A stretch of DNA of 64,000 bases from Bin75 sp965212135 (GTDB lineage: Bacteria; Nitrospirota; Nitrospiria; Nitrospirales; UBA8639), in the NCBI GenBank assembly GCA_965212135.1, contig OZ243044.1, positions 1,860,001 to 1,924,000 on the forward strand, written 5' to 3'. The notes under the pieces were generated by a model. That model saw only the letters and a list, made by a program, of their open reading frames with translations. It ran no database searches and was not told the DNA's origin. The number at the start of each line of letters is the position of its first letter. Position 1 is the stretch's first letter. The position numbers and the translations under genes are program-made. This document shows positions 54,767 to 63,123 of the stretch, in pieces.

Positions 54767-56023
54767 ATGGCTCTTGTAATCCAAAAATTCGGCGGGACGT
54801 CCGTCGGAAGCATTGAGCGCATTCACCGGATCGCCGACCTGATAGACGCCACCTGCCGGGATGGCCATCAGGTCGTGGCGGTGTTGTCGGCCATGAGCGG
54901 GGAGACGGACCGGCTGTTGCGGCTGGCCCATGAAGTCACCCCGCGTCCGGATGACCGGGAACTGGCCGTGCTGCTGTCTTCCGGTGAGCGCGTGACCATC
55001 GCGCTGCTGGCGATGACGCTTCGGAGCCGGGGCATCAACGCGCGTTCATTCACCGGGCGCCAGGTCGGGATCGTGACCAACAGCTCGCACACGCGCGCGC
55101 GCCTGGCGAAAGTGATGGCCGAGCCGGTCAAACAGGCCCTGGCCGAAGGGGTGCTGCCCATTGTCGCGGGCTTTCAGGGAGTCAACGAACGCTCGGAAGT
55201 CACCACGCTCGGCAGGGGAGGGTCGGATCTGACGGCCGTCGCGCTGGCCGCCACGCTGCGGGCGTCCCGTTGTGTCGTCTTTAGCGACGTGGACGGCGTG
55301 TATACCGCCGATCCCAACGTGGTGGCGTCCGCCAGACGGATTCCGAAACTGTCATATGAGGAAATGCTGGAGTTGGCGAGTTTGGGCGCGAAAGTGCTGC
55401 AAGCGCGTTCCGTCGAGTTTGCGGCGAAATACCGCGTTCCGGTAGAAGTACGATCAAGTTTTCAGGAAGGAGAAGGCACACTCGTGACGCATGAAGACGT
55501 TGACATGGAACAGGCGGTGGTGTCGGGCGTGACGGGCGACCGGAATCAGGCCAAGATCACCGTGGTGGGAGCGCCGGACCGGCCGGGTATCGCCGCGAAT
55601 GTTTTTGGCGCCGTGGCGGGAGCCTCCATCCTGGTGGATATGATTATTCAAAACGTGAGTTACGAGGGCGCGTTCACGGATATTTCTTTTACGGTTCCGC
55701 GAAGCGATCTGGCGCGCGCCATGCCCCTGGTCACGCGGACGGCCGGTGAGATTGGCGCGAAGACCGTCGAAGTCAAAGAGACCATCGCCAAGGTGTCCCT
55801 GGTGGGGGTCGGCATGCAGTCCCACTCGGGCGTGGCCTCGCGGATGTTCCGAACGCTCGCCGGGGAAGCGATTAACATCATGATGATCAGCACGTCGGAA
55901 ATCAAAATTTCCTGTGTTCTGGACGAGGATGATTGCGACAAAGCCATCCGTGCCCTTCATCGGGAATTTGGATTGGACCAGGCCTCCGTCCGCGCCGGAA
56001 CGGAGCGAGCGAATCATGACTGA
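54767..56023 (+). CDS. lysC: aspartokinase
   Basis: First step of the aspartate pathway. 418 aa, monofunctional class with a kinase domain (1-245: VIQKFGGTSVGS, SSGERVTIALLAMTL, TTLGRGGSDLTAVALA, VFSDVDGVYTADPNVV) and two C-terminal ACT domains (VVGAPDRPGIAANVFG and LVGVGMQSHSGVASRMF). The motif ISTSEIKISCVLDEDD ends the second ACT domain, as in Lys/Thr-regulated enzymes. No strong ribosome-binding site precedes ATG 54767, 96 bp after thrC. It overlaps cimA by 8 bp. Confidence 0.97.
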   Translation: MALVIQKFGGTSVGSIERIHRIADLIDATCRDGHQVVAVLSAMSGETDRLLRLAHEVTPRPDDRELAVLLSSGERVTIALLAMTLRSRGINARSFTGRQVGIVTNSSHTRARLAKVMAEPVKQALAEGVLPIVAGFQGVNERSEVTTLGRGGSDLTAVALAATLRASRCVVFSDVDGVYTADPNVVASARRIPKLSYEEMLELASLGAKVLQARSVEFAAKYRVPVEVRSSFQEGEGTLVTHEDVDMEQAVVSGVTGDRNQAKITVVGAPDRPGIAANVFGAVAGASILVDMIIQNVSYEGAFTDISFTVPRSDLARAMPLVTRTAGEIGAKTVEVKETIAKVSLVGVGMQSHSGVASRMFRTLAGEAINIMMISTSEIKISCVLDEDDCDKAIRALHREFGLDQASVRAGTERANHD

Positions 56024-57617
56024 CTCGCACTCATTGGAAATCTACGATACCACGCTCCGGGACGGCGCCCAGGCCGAAGACGTGAGCTTTTCGGTTGAAG
56101 ATAAAGTTCGCATCGCGCAGAAGCTCGATGACCTGGGCGTCCATTTCATTGAGGGAGGATGGCCGGGTGCGAATCCACGGGATATTGAATTTTTTCAGGC
56201 CATCCGCGCGATTCCGCTTCGCCAGGCGACCATCACGGCCTTTGGTTCGACCCGAAAGGCCGATCAATCGGCCGGCGCCGACGCCAACCTGCAAGCGCTC
56301 CTGGCGGCGGAAACCGCCGTCATCACCATTTTCGGGAAAAGCTGGACCATGCACGTGACGGAGGCCCTGGGGACGTCGCTGGACGTGAATCTTGAGCTGA
56401 TTCGGGATTCCATCGCCTACTTGTGCGCCGGCGGGAAACGGGTCTTTTACGACGCGGAACATTTCTTCGATGGGTTCAAGGCCGATTCCGGCTATGCGCT
56501 GCAAACGATTCAGGCGGCGGTGGACGGCGGAGCCGAGCGGATTATTCTCTGTGACACCAACGGCGGCGCCATGCCGTGGGAAATCCAGGCCGCGTGGGAG
56601 CGGGTGCGGGAAACCAGCAAGGTGCCGCTGGGCATTCATGCGCATAATGACGCGGAGATGGCGGTGGCCAATACCCTGGTGGCCGTTCGGGGCGGCGCCC
56701 GGCAAGTGCAGGGAACCGTGAACGGGATTGGGGAACGGTGCGGGAACGTCAACCTGTGTTCCGTTCTGGCCAATCTTGAGTTAAAGATGAACGTGCGCGT
56801 GCTGGGGGACGACCGGTTGCGGCAGCTCCGCAACGTCTCCGGTTTTGTCACGGAAATTGCCAACCTGCTCCCGAACAAGCGGCAACCCTACGTCGGGGAC
56901 GCGGCGTTTGCCCATAAAGGGGGCGTGCATATCCATGCCGTGCAGAAGAACGCGCAAACGTATGAGCACGTTGTGCCGGAATTGGTGGGCAACCGGCAGC
57001 GCGTTCTGATTTCCGACCATAGCGGGAGAAGCGGGCTGATCCAGAAGGTGCGAAGTTTCGGCATACCCATGTCCAAAGACCATCCCCGCCTCCATGACCT
57101 GCTGGCGCGGCTCAAGGACCTTGAACGGGACGGCTACCAGTTTGAAGGAGCCGAAGGGTCGTTTGAGTTAATGGTTCGGGATGCGATGGGCACGCATCGC
57201 CCGTCGTTTGAACTGCTGGGCTTGCGGGTCACCGTCGAGAAGCGGCACGCCGGGGACGTGCCGGTGACGGAGGCCGCCATCACCGTGAAGGTGCGTGACG
57301 CGGTTGAACAGACGGCGGCGGAGGGTGACGGGCCAGTCAATGCGATGGATACCGCCTTGCGAAAAGCGCTCGAAACGTTCTATCCGGAACTCCGCGAAGT
57401 CCGGTTGCTGGACTACAAAGTGCGCGTGTTGGCCGGCAGTCATGGCACGGCGTCCAGAGTGAGAGTGCTGATTGAATCCGGCGACCATCACGCGACCTGG
57501 GGCACGGTTGGCGTTTCGGAAAATATTATTGAAGCCAGTTGGCAGGCCCTGGCCGACAGCATCGAGTACAAGCTGTCAAAAATCAAAGCCGAGGAGAAGG
57601 TGGAATCAAGTAAGTGA
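56016..57617 (+). CDS. cimA: (R)-citramalate synthase
   Basis: Condenses acetyl-CoA and pyruvate to citramalate, giving a threonine-independent route to 2-oxobutyrate and isoleucine. 533 aa from ATG 56016, which overlaps the lysC stop. The HMGL/TIM-barrel domain has EIYDTTLRDGAQAEDVSF, EGGWPGANPRD, ILCDTNGGAMP, GIHAHNDAEMAVANTL and GTVNGIGERCGNVNL. The C-terminal LeuA-dimer regulatory domain (about 395-525) carries VRDAVEQTAAEGDGPVNAMD. The ~530-residue length and GGWPGANPRD block distinguish CimA from LeuA and homocitrate synthase. Confidence 0.93.
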   Translation: MTDSHSLEIYDTTLRDGAQAEDVSFSVEDKVRIAQKLDDLGVHFIEGGWPGANPRDIEFFQAIRAIPLRQATITAFGSTRKADQSAGADANLQALLAAETAVITIFGKSWTMHVTEALGTSLDVNLELIRDSIAYLCAGGKRVFYDAEHFFDGFKADSGYALQTIQAAVDGGAERIILCDTNGGAMPWEIQAAWERVRETSKVPLGIHAHNDAEMAVANTLVAVRGGARQVQGTVNGIGERCGNVNLCSVLANLELKMNVRVLGDDRLRQLRNVSGFVTEIANLLPNKRQPYVGDAAFAHKGGVHIHAVQKNAQTYEHVVPELVGNRQRVLISDHSGRSGLIQKVRSFGIPMSKDHPRLHDLLARLKDLERDGYQFEGAEGSFELMVRDAMGTHRPSFELLGLRVTVEKRHAGDVPVTEAAITVKVRDAVEQTAAEGDGPVNAMDTALRKALETFYPELREVRLLDYKVRVLAGSHGTASRVRVLIESGDHHATWGTVGVSENIIEASWQALADSIEYKLSKIKAEEKVESSK

Positions 57618-57634
57618 TAATTCTTAAATTCTTC

Positions 57635-57663
57635 TTGACAACCGCACACACTCCCGATACGTT
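57635..57663 (+). promoter_or_regulatory. possible ihfA promoter
   Basis: TTGACA (57635-57640), 17 bp, TACGTT (57658-57663). The -35 is perfect, the -10 weak. About 65 nt before the ihfA ATG. Confidence 0.35.
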
Positions 57664-57734
57664 TCAGCGCCGGTGTGAATTCATCGGAACACGGCGGCTT
57701 ATCCCCCTTAGTCAGGCACGGGCCGGCAGAGACG

Positions 57735-58010
57735 ATGCGCAAAGCCGATATTGCCAATTACATCTGTGAACAAGTGGGCGTTTCCAAAACCGAAGCCATG
57801 GACATGGTGGAATACGTTCTGGATTGCATGAAATGCGAACTGTGCAAGGGCGAGGCCGTGAAAATCGCGGGGTTTGGAAATTTTATGGTCAGAAGCAAAG
57901 GAGAACGGAAGGGGCGGAACCCTCGAACCGGCGAAGAAATCGCCATCACGCCCCGAAGGGTGGTCACGTTTCGGGCGAGTCAACTCTTCAAAAAAGAAGT
58001 GAACGCGTAG
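57735..58010 (+). CDS. ihfA: integration host factor subunit alpha (IHF/HU family)
   Basis: 91-aa nucleoid DNA-bending protein. ATG 57735 gives MRKADIANYICEQVGVSKTEA. The DNA-binding beta-arm region reads GFGNFMVRSKGERKGRNPRTGEEI with the intercalating-proline RNP motif, then ITPRRVVTFRASQLFKKEV. The length and spacing fit IHF-alpha rather than HU, although HU cannot be fully excluded. A MerR-type gene follows after 45 bp; the ihfA-merR pair is very common. Confidence 0.9.
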   Translation: MRKADIANYICEQVGVSKTEAMDMVEYVLDCMKCELCKGEAVKIAGFGNFMVRSKGERKGRNPRTGEEIAITPRRVVTFRASQLFKKEVNA

Positions 58011-58055
58011 CGTTCGTGCGCCGGTCGGAGAGCGGGGACGTCGCGGGGAATACTC

Positions 58056-58430
58056 ATGGAGCGTCAAGTCCCGGACAAGACGTTTTATAAAATCGGCGAA
58101 GTCGGCACGATGACCGGAGTGCCGGCTTCCGTCCTTCGCTTTTGGGAGTCCGAGTTCAGTTTTCTACGTCCCAGAAAGAGTCAGGGACGGCATCGGGTCT
58201 ATGATAAACAGGCGATTGAGGTCATTCTGGAAATCAAACGGATGCTCTACGACGAAGGCTATACCATGACGGGCCTCAAACGGTACTGGCGCCGCCGCCA
58301 CCTCCCCGGCCAGGAAAAAACGCCGGTTTCCGGCGGGCGGGTTCAGCGAATTCGAGGGGAACTTCAGGCGATCCTGAATGTGTTAAATGCCGATAAGCCA
58401 AAGACGGGTCCGGTGTCTCATCCGCGGTAA
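58056..58430 (+). CDS. MerR family transcriptional regulator
   Basis: 124 aa. An N-terminal winged helix (about 10-75) reads YKIGEVGTMTGVPASVLRFWESEF, RKSQGRHRVYDKQAIEVI and GYTMTGLKRYW, typical of the ihfA-linked HTH_17/MerR subgroup. No effector-binding cysteines or domain follow; the C-terminal 45 residues are basic and helical, probably a short coiled coil. The target is unknown. Located 45 bp after ihfA and just before tRNA-Pro. Confidence 0.88.
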   Translation: MERQVPDKTFYKIGEVGTMTGVPASVLRFWESEFSFLRPRKSQGRHRVYDKQAIEVILEIKRMLYDEGYTMTGLKRYWRRRHLPGQEKTPVSGGRVQRIRGELQAILNVLNADKPKTGPVSHPR

Positions 58431-58481
58431 GACAAGCAGGCAATGTGAGTCTTACCCCTGCATGGTCGGTGACAGCAGTGT

Positions 58482-58558
58482 CGGGGCGTAGCGCAGCCCG
58501 GTAGCGCACTCGCTTGGGGTGCGAGAGGTCGGCCGTTCAAATCGGCTCGCCCCGACCA
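58482..58558 (+). tRNA. tRNA-Pro (GGG)
   Basis: 77 nt. Acceptor CGGGGCG/CGCCCCG, discriminator A, encoded CCA at 58556-58558. The C1-G72 start is typical of bacterial tRNA-Pro. The anticodon stem CTCGC/GCGAG encloses TTGGGGT, anticodon GGG. T arm contains CGTTCAAATCG. Confidence 0.97.
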
Positions 58559-58598
58559 TCTTTAATCCTCGTCTTGGCGAACGTGCGGGGACGGCGGG

Positions 58599-58859
58599 TC
58601 AGACGTACTGGGGGTCCTCGTCGTCTTCAATGAGGTCTTCGCTCTCCGGCATACCGTAGGCCACAAATTTCGCATAGGACAGATAGATACCGCTGCTGTC
58701 CTTCATGGCCTTCGTTCCCGCGGTCATGCGTTCAAGCAGGTGGGCGTCCGTTCCCTCCGCCGTCTTGAGAGCAGTCAGATACTGGTCGAGAACCTCGTTA
58801 TAACGCTGCAGGGAGCGTTCCACTTCCGCGTAGGTCTGCATTAACAACCGGTCTTTCAT
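58599..58859 (-). CDS. small hypothetical protein
   Basis: 86 aa. ATG 58859 is picked because GGGGAGGTGGG lies just upstream on the minus strand; a longer frame would extend into the divergent gene. The protein is helical, soluble and acidic at the end (SEDLIEDDEDPQYV), with a QTYAEVERSLQRYNEVLDQYL heptad-like stretch that could form a coiled coil. No known motif. Convergent with tRNA-Pro and divergent from the DUF1295 gene. Confidence 0.65.
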   Translation of the reverse strand: MKDRLLMQTYAEVERSLQRYNEVLDQYLTALKTAEGTDAHLLERMTAGTKAMKDSSGIYLSYAKFVAYGMPESEDLIEDDEDPQYV

Positions 58860-58971
58860 AAGCCCACCTCCCCATGTCTGGCGGCTCACCATACCGAAGG
58901 CGTCTTCGTGGGTCAATACGGGCCGGCCGCGTTCACGCGTTTCGCACCGGCAAAGGAGGCAACGGACACCC

Positions 58972-59754
58972 GTGAACTGGGAACTCATGATCTGGGCCTG
59001 GCTCTTCACGACCACCATGATGGCGGGGCTGTGGCTTGTTTACCGTCTGGCGCTGCGGAACGCGTCGCTGGCGGACGCGGGCTTTTGCGCGGGGTTGGGA
59101 CTCGTGGCCGTGGGGTTCGGTCTGCTGACCACGGGCGACGAGAACCGCCGTCTCGCGGTGGCGGCCATGGCGACCGTGTACGCGGTTCGCCTGGCGGTGT
59201 TCATTACGCGGCATCGAATCGTTCATGCCTCCGAGGATCAACGGTACCGGACGCTTCGCCGGCAATGGGGTCGGCGGGCCGAGTGGTATGGCTTCGCGTA
59301 TTTTCTGGGACAGGCCGTCGTCGTCGCCGTCTGCTCAATCCCGTGGCTCGTCCTGATGTCGAATCCCGTTCCCGTGTGGAGCGCGTGGGAACTCTTGGGG
59401 GGCGTCGTCTGGGCCATTGGGGTCGGCGGGGAGTCTATGGCGGATGCTCACCTGAATCAGTTTCGGCGCGACCCGCACAATCACGGCAAAATCTGCCGAC
59501 GAGGTCTGTGGAGATATTCCCGTCACCCCAATTATTTTTTTGACGGCGTGCACTGGTGTGCCTACGCGATCATGGGTATCGGGCTACCGGAGTGGTGGCT
59601 GACGCTGGTGAGTCCGGTTGTCATGATTGCGGCCTTGCTCAAAGTGAGCGGCATTCCCCCGGCGGAAGCCCAGGCCGTCACCAGTCGCGGAGAGGAGTAT
59701 CGGGAATATCAGCGAACCACCAGCGCGTTTATCCCGTGGTTCCCGAAAGACTGA
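58972..59754 (+). CDS. DUF1295 / steroid 5-alpha-reductase-like integral membrane protein
   Basis: 260 aa from GTG 58972, with AAAGGAGG nearby (58953-58960). Several transmembrane helices are evident (LMIWAWLFTTTMMAGLWLVY, LGLVAVGFGLLTT, FAYFLGQAVVVAVCSI, LLGGVVWAIGVGGESMAD). The C-terminal signature GLWRYSRHPNYFFDGVHWCAYA and the EEYREYQRTTSAFIPWFPK end match the DUF1295 branch of the isoprenylcysteine methyltransferase/5-alpha-reductase superfamily, which probably binds NADPH or SAM. The substrate is unknown; lipid or isoprenoid reduction is possible. Confidence 0.85.
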   Translation: MNWELMIWAWLFTTTMMAGLWLVYRLALRNASLADAGFCAGLGLVAVGFGLLTTGDENRRLAVAAMATVYAVRLAVFITRHRIVHASEDQRYRTLRRQWGRRAEWYGFAYFLGQAVVVAVCSIPWLVLMSNPVPVWSAWELLGGVVWAIGVGGESMADAHLNQFRRDPHNHGKICRRGLWRYSRHPNYFFDGVHWCAYAIMGIGLPEWWLTLVSPVVMIAALLKVSGIPPAEAQAVTSRGEEYREYQRTTSAFIPWFPKD

Positions 59755-59765
59755 CGCGCCGCCGG

Positions 59766-59957
59766 TCAGTCGCCTTCCGGTTCGGCGCTTCCATGCCGGT
59801 GGGTGACTTCATCTTCTTCAAAGAGATCGGCCATTTCCTGGGCGATGACATCATCTTCGTGCGGAACGGACACGACGTGAATTTCCTTTTTGGCCTTCAC
59901 GGCCTCCGGCGCGTCGTCGGGAAGGGGGTCGGTGAGTGGGGGATCGGCGTCGTTCAT
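59766..59957 (-). CDS. small acidic hypothetical protein
   Basis: 63 aa with many Asp/Glu residues (DPPLTDPLPDDAPEAV; ADLFEEDEVTHRHGSAEPEGD) and no hydrophobic core, so probably disordered. It follows the zinc-ribbon gene by 24 bp on the same strand. The ribosome-binding site is weak. Coding is plausible but not certain. Confidence 0.4.
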   Translation of the reverse strand: MNDADPPLTDPLPDDAPEAVKAKKEIHVVSVPHEDDVIAQEMADLFEEDEVTHRHGSAEPEGD

Positions 59958-59981
59958 GCGGTCGGCCCGTGAGGCGAGGCG

Positions 59982-60341
59982 TTATTCATAACTTTCCAAA
60001 AAAGACTGTTCGGTAAATGCGTGCCGGCAATGCCCGCAGGTCACGAAATACCGGGATTCCCGCACGGACATGATAATGCGAAAGTCGAGTGACACCCCCC
60101 GTTGATCGCACTGGGGACAGACAATATCTTTGAGCCGGTGGGGAATATCGGGCTGGGTCCGGGTGTAAAACTCCATATCCGTGTAAATCGGAAAATGATA
60201 ATGACAGTCCAGGCAAATGCCCTTCCAATCCCCGTCGTCCTTCTCGGAGCGGCTGTCAATGGCAAACCGGCTGTTTTTGCAGACGGCGCATTGCGCGAGG
60301 CCGAGCTGGTCTTGAACGTATTTGACGTCGGGTCGTGACAT
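59982..60341 (-). CDS. zinc-ribbon hypothetical protein
   Basis: 119 aa from ATG 60341; the longer frame upstream is Arg-rich noise. Four CxxC pairs are visible: C18-C21, C43-C46, C75-C78 and C102-C105, arranged as two zinc ribbons (AQCAVCKN...GICLDCHYHFP; IVCPQCDQ...VTCGHCRHAF). No catalytic domain. It may be a nucleic-acid or protein-binding adaptor. A promoter with TATACT lies 63-91 bp upstream. Confidence 0.75.
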   Translation of the reverse strand: MSRPDVKYVQDQLGLAQCAVCKNSRFAIDSRSEKDDGDWKGICLDCHYHFPIYTDMEFYTRTQPDIPHRLKDIVCPQCDQRGVSLDFRIIMSVRESRYFVTCGHCRHAFTEQSFLESYE

Positions 60342-60403
60342 GGTGCGCGCAATTCCCTTTCCGGTGACGGTTGCCTGAACGGGCAGTCCAAGCCTTGATT
60401 GGC

Positions 60404-60432
60404 AGTATAGAAGCCCCGGAGTTTTCGCGCAA
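60404..60432 (-). promoter_or_regulatory. promoter for the zinc-ribbon gene
   Basis: On the minus strand TTGCGC (60427-60432), 17 bp, TATACT (60404-60409, 5 of 6). Confidence 0.45.
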
Positions 60433-60557
60433 CCCGTGGCTTGCGCGTCCCGCCGCCGCAACCGTCGGTGGAGCACGAGGCCGCGCGCCGGGGTTGTGGG
60501 GGCCGGCCTTGTGTCGGTACGCTTCACGACGCGAGTGTGCGCGGTCCGAGGAATATC

Positions 60558-61379
60558 ATGCCGGAATTGCCCGAAGCCGAAGTGGTGCGGCGTCAGTTAC
60601 ACAAGGTGCTGCCCGGGGCCTTCATTGAGCGTCTGTGGGTTGGCCGTGAGGACATTGTCCGGGAAGGCGGGGAGTCGCGGCCCTGGTACAGGCGCGCTCG
60701 CGTGGTCGAGGTGCGGCGGCACGGGAAGAGCATCGCCGTGGTCTGCGAGCGAAACGCCGAGACGCGGGTGATGATCGTGGAACTTGGGATGACGGGGTTG
60801 CTGCTCTTCGCGCGTGAATCGGTTCCGAGCGAGAAGCACGTGCATATGGTCATCACGTTGAGCCATGGGCCGCCGGTGCGGTACTGGAACGCCCGCCGCT
60901 TTGGCGGGGTGTACCTGCTGGGGCCGGAGGCGTGGCGGGCCTATCGCCGGCGCCGTTTCGGCCTTGATCCCATGACCATGACCGAAGCGGAATTCGCGGC
61001 GCTGCTCCGGTCCTGCCGTGGCCGCGTGAAGGCGCTGTTGCTGAATCAGCGGCGGATCGCGGGCCTGGGGAATATCTACGCCAATGAATCGTTGTTCCGG
61101 TCGGGGATCCATCCCCATGCCTGCGCGAACCGCCTGTCGAAGCGGCGAATCCGGTTGCTGTTTGAAGAGACGCGGAAGGTGCTGACGGAAGCCATCCGCA
61201 TGGGAGGATCGTCCATCAGGAATTTTCTGGCTCCGGACGGGAGCCAGGGGCGGTTTCAGACTCGTCATCTGGTCTATGGCAGGCCGGGCGCGCGCTGTCC
61301 AAACGGATGTCGGACCGCCATCCGGCGCCTGGCGGGCGAACGATCGTCGTTTGTGTGTCCGACGTGTCAGAAGCGGTAA
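60558..61379 (+). CDS. mutM: Fpg/Nei family DNA glycosylase
   Basis: 273 aa. ATG 60558 gives MPELPEAEVVRRQL, where P2 (nucleophile) and E3 are essential; upstream in-frame codons cannot be native. The beta-hairpin lysine is in RRHGKSIAV, the H2TH region has LLLNQRRIAGLGNIYANE, and the zinc finger reads CPNGC, then FVCPTCQKR. The first finger knuckle is C-x3-C rather than C-x2-C, a small departure. Likely removes 8-oxoguanine or formamidopyrimidines and acts as an AP lyase; assignment to MutM over Nei is probable but not certain. Confidence 0.88.
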   Translation: MPELPEAEVVRRQLHKVLPGAFIERLWVGREDIVREGGESRPWYRRARVVEVRRHGKSIAVVCERNAETRVMIVELGMTGLLLFARESVPSEKHVHMVITLSHGPPVRYWNARRFGGVYLLGPEAWRAYRRRRFGLDPMTMTEAEFAALLRSCRGRVKALLLNQRRIAGLGNIYANESLFRSGIHPHACANRLSKRRIRLLFEETRKVLTEAIRMGGSSIRNFLAPDGSQGRFQTRHLVYGRPGARCPNGCRTAIRRLAGERSSFVCPTCQKR

Positions 61380-61445
61380 CCGGAGTGGCCGAAAGACGCC
61401 GTCGCGTCGGCGCGCGGCACGTTCCCACCGGCTCGTCGCCGTGTC

Positions 61446-61475
61446 TTGTGAGCCGGCGAATCCCTCTGTTACACT
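61446..61475 (+). promoter_or_regulatory. putative phoH promoter
   Basis: TTGTGA (61446-61451), 18 bp, TACACT (61470-61475). The leader to GTG 61526 is ~44 nt. Confidence 0.35.
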
Positions 61476-61525
61476 GTATCGCTCTTTCGTGTTTTCCTTG
61501 AGCGGGAGGTCAAAGAAAATCTCAC

Positions 61526-62503
61526 GTGCGAAAAGTCAAACTTCGTGAAGGGGTTGATCTTTCCAATCTGTTTGGCCCGCGGGACTTGCATCTCCGGTTG
61601 ATTGAAGACGGCCTTCGCGTGCGAGTGTCGGCCCGCGGCGATGAGGTGACCTTGGAAGGCCGGCCCGAAGCGGTCGGCCGGGCCGAAGTGTTGCTGTGTG
61701 AATTGGCCGAACGTACGATCGGGCGGCGTCAGATACGGTCGGAAGACGTCACCCGCGCCCTCACGGCGGCGGAAGATGCCCCGCCCGATACACCGCCTTT
61801 CCCGGACACGGCCCCGATTTACACGCCCAAAGGGTCCGTGGTGCCGAAGACCCCGTCGCAGCAGACGTACATTGAAGCGATTCAACAACATGACCTGGTG
61901 ATCGGCATTGGTCCGGCCGGAACGGGCAAAACGTATCTGGCCATGGCCATGGGCCTTGCGGCGCTGACCGGGAAGGAAGTGCGGCGGATTATCCTGGCCC
62001 GTCCGGCGGTGGAAACCGGCGAGCGGCTGGGATTTCTGCCGGGCGACCTGCTTGCCAAGGTGCACCCGTATCTTCATCCGTTGTATGATGCCCTGTATGC
62101 CATGATGGACGTGGACCGGGCGAATCGCCTGATTGAGCGCGGGGACATCGAAATCGCGCCCCTGGCGTTCATGCGGGGCCGAACCTTCAGCGACGCTTTT
62201 GTGATTTTGGATGAAGCGCAGAACGCCACGGCGGAGCAAATGAAAATGTTTCTCACGCGGTTGGGCTTTCATACCAAAGCCGTGGTGACGGGCGACGTGA
62301 CGCAGGTTGACCTGCCGCCCGGCCGTCCTTCGGGATTAATTCAGATTTCCGAAGTCCTGCGAAACGTGAGCGGCATCAAATTCGTGTATTTCCAGACCGG
62401 CGACGTGGTCCGGCATCGGTTGGTGCGGGAGATCATCAATGCCTACAACCGGCATGAAAACGGAACGGGCAAAGGCGCGGCGTCTCAAACAACGGATGAG
62501 TGA
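61526..62503 (+). CDS. ybeZ: PhoH-like ATPase (YbeZ)
   Basis: 325 aa from GTG 61526. An N-terminal KH-like region (1-105, including LEGRPEAVGRAEVLLCEL) precedes the PhoH P-loop domain with VIGIGPAGTGKTYLAMAMGL (Walker A), ILARPAVETGERLGFLPGDL, APLAFMRGRTFSDAFVILDEAQN (Walker B) and VVTGDVTQVDLPPG. It pairs with YbeY in rRNA maturation and stress in many bacteria, and ybeY follows here 84 bp downstream. The last ~15 residues are polar and variable. Confidence 0.93.
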   Translation: MRKVKLREGVDLSNLFGPRDLHLRLIEDGLRVRVSARGDEVTLEGRPEAVGRAEVLLCELAERTIGRRQIRSEDVTRALTAAEDAPPDTPPFPDTAPIYTPKGSVVPKTPSQQTYIEAIQQHDLVIGIGPAGTGKTYLAMAMGLAALTGKEVRRIILARPAVETGERLGFLPGDLLAKVHPYLHPLYDALYAMMDVDRANRLIERGDIEIAPLAFMRGRTFSDAFVILDEAQNATAEQMKMFLTRLGFHTKAVVTGDVTQVDLPPGRPSGLIQISEVLRNVSGIKFVYFQTGDVVRHRLVREIINAYNRHENGTGKGAASQTTDE

Positions 62504-62587
62504 CCGCGGCGGACGACGTGCCGGCCTCGCGCCTGTTTTCGGTCCGGCTGAACCGTTGACTTCCCCGATTCCGTTGGTGATCGCTTC

Positions 62588-63043
62588 GTGTCCATTCTTA
62601 TTCGTTGTCAACTAACACGAACGTCGGTGCGCCGGCGAACGCTTTGCCGCGTCGCCCTGGCGCTTCTGGAACGGCTTGGCCGGGCCGATGCCGACGTCGG
62701 CATCGGTTTCATCGGGGATACGCGGATGCGGCGGTTGAATCACACGTATCGCAAGCAGAATCGCACCACGGACGTCTTGGCGTTTACCTATCGGGCCGTT
62801 CGGCCCGGCCCGCGCCCCCTTCTGGGGGACGTGGTGATTTCAATGCCCGCGGCTCGGCGCCAGGCCGGCGCGGCGAAACATTCCCTGGACGAAGCAGTGC
62901 TGCGATTGCTGATTCATGGCGTGTTGCACCTGGCCGGCTACGACCATGAGCGCGGCGAGCGGCGGGCCCGGCTCATGCGGCGAAAGGAAGCGGAGCTTCT
63001 GGCGGTGTTCACTCCCTCGCCGCGCGTGGTGGTCGAGGCGTGA
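62588..63043 (+). CDS. ybeY: endoribonuclease YbeY
   Basis: 151-aa metallo-endoribonuclease acting in 16S rRNA 3' processing and ribosome quality control. The zinc motif HGVLHLAGYDHE (H-x3-H-x5-H) is intact near residue 108, and the upstream signature MRRLNHTYRKQNRTTDVLAF plus LLGDVVIS is present. It starts at GTG 62588 and is likely co-transcribed with ybeZ. Confidence 0.95.
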   Translation: MSILIRCQLTRTSVRRRTLCRVALALLERLGRADADVGIGFIGDTRMRRLNHTYRKQNRTTDVLAFTYRAVRPGPRPLLGDVVISMPAARRQAGAAKHSLDEAVLRLLIHGVLHLAGYDHERGERRARLMRRKEAELLAVFTPSPRVVVEA

Positions 63044-63123
63044 AAGGCGCGGCCCTTCAACGGCTTGCGGGCGTTCCGCCATTCGCGCGTTTTCGCCGCC
63101 GCCCTCCCGGAAGGCGAAGGCTC

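Noticed and set aside
60441..60557. Upstream extension of the glycosylase gene
   Set aside because: Fpg enzymes need the N-terminal Pro after Met as the nucleophile, so only ATG 60558 can give an active protein.
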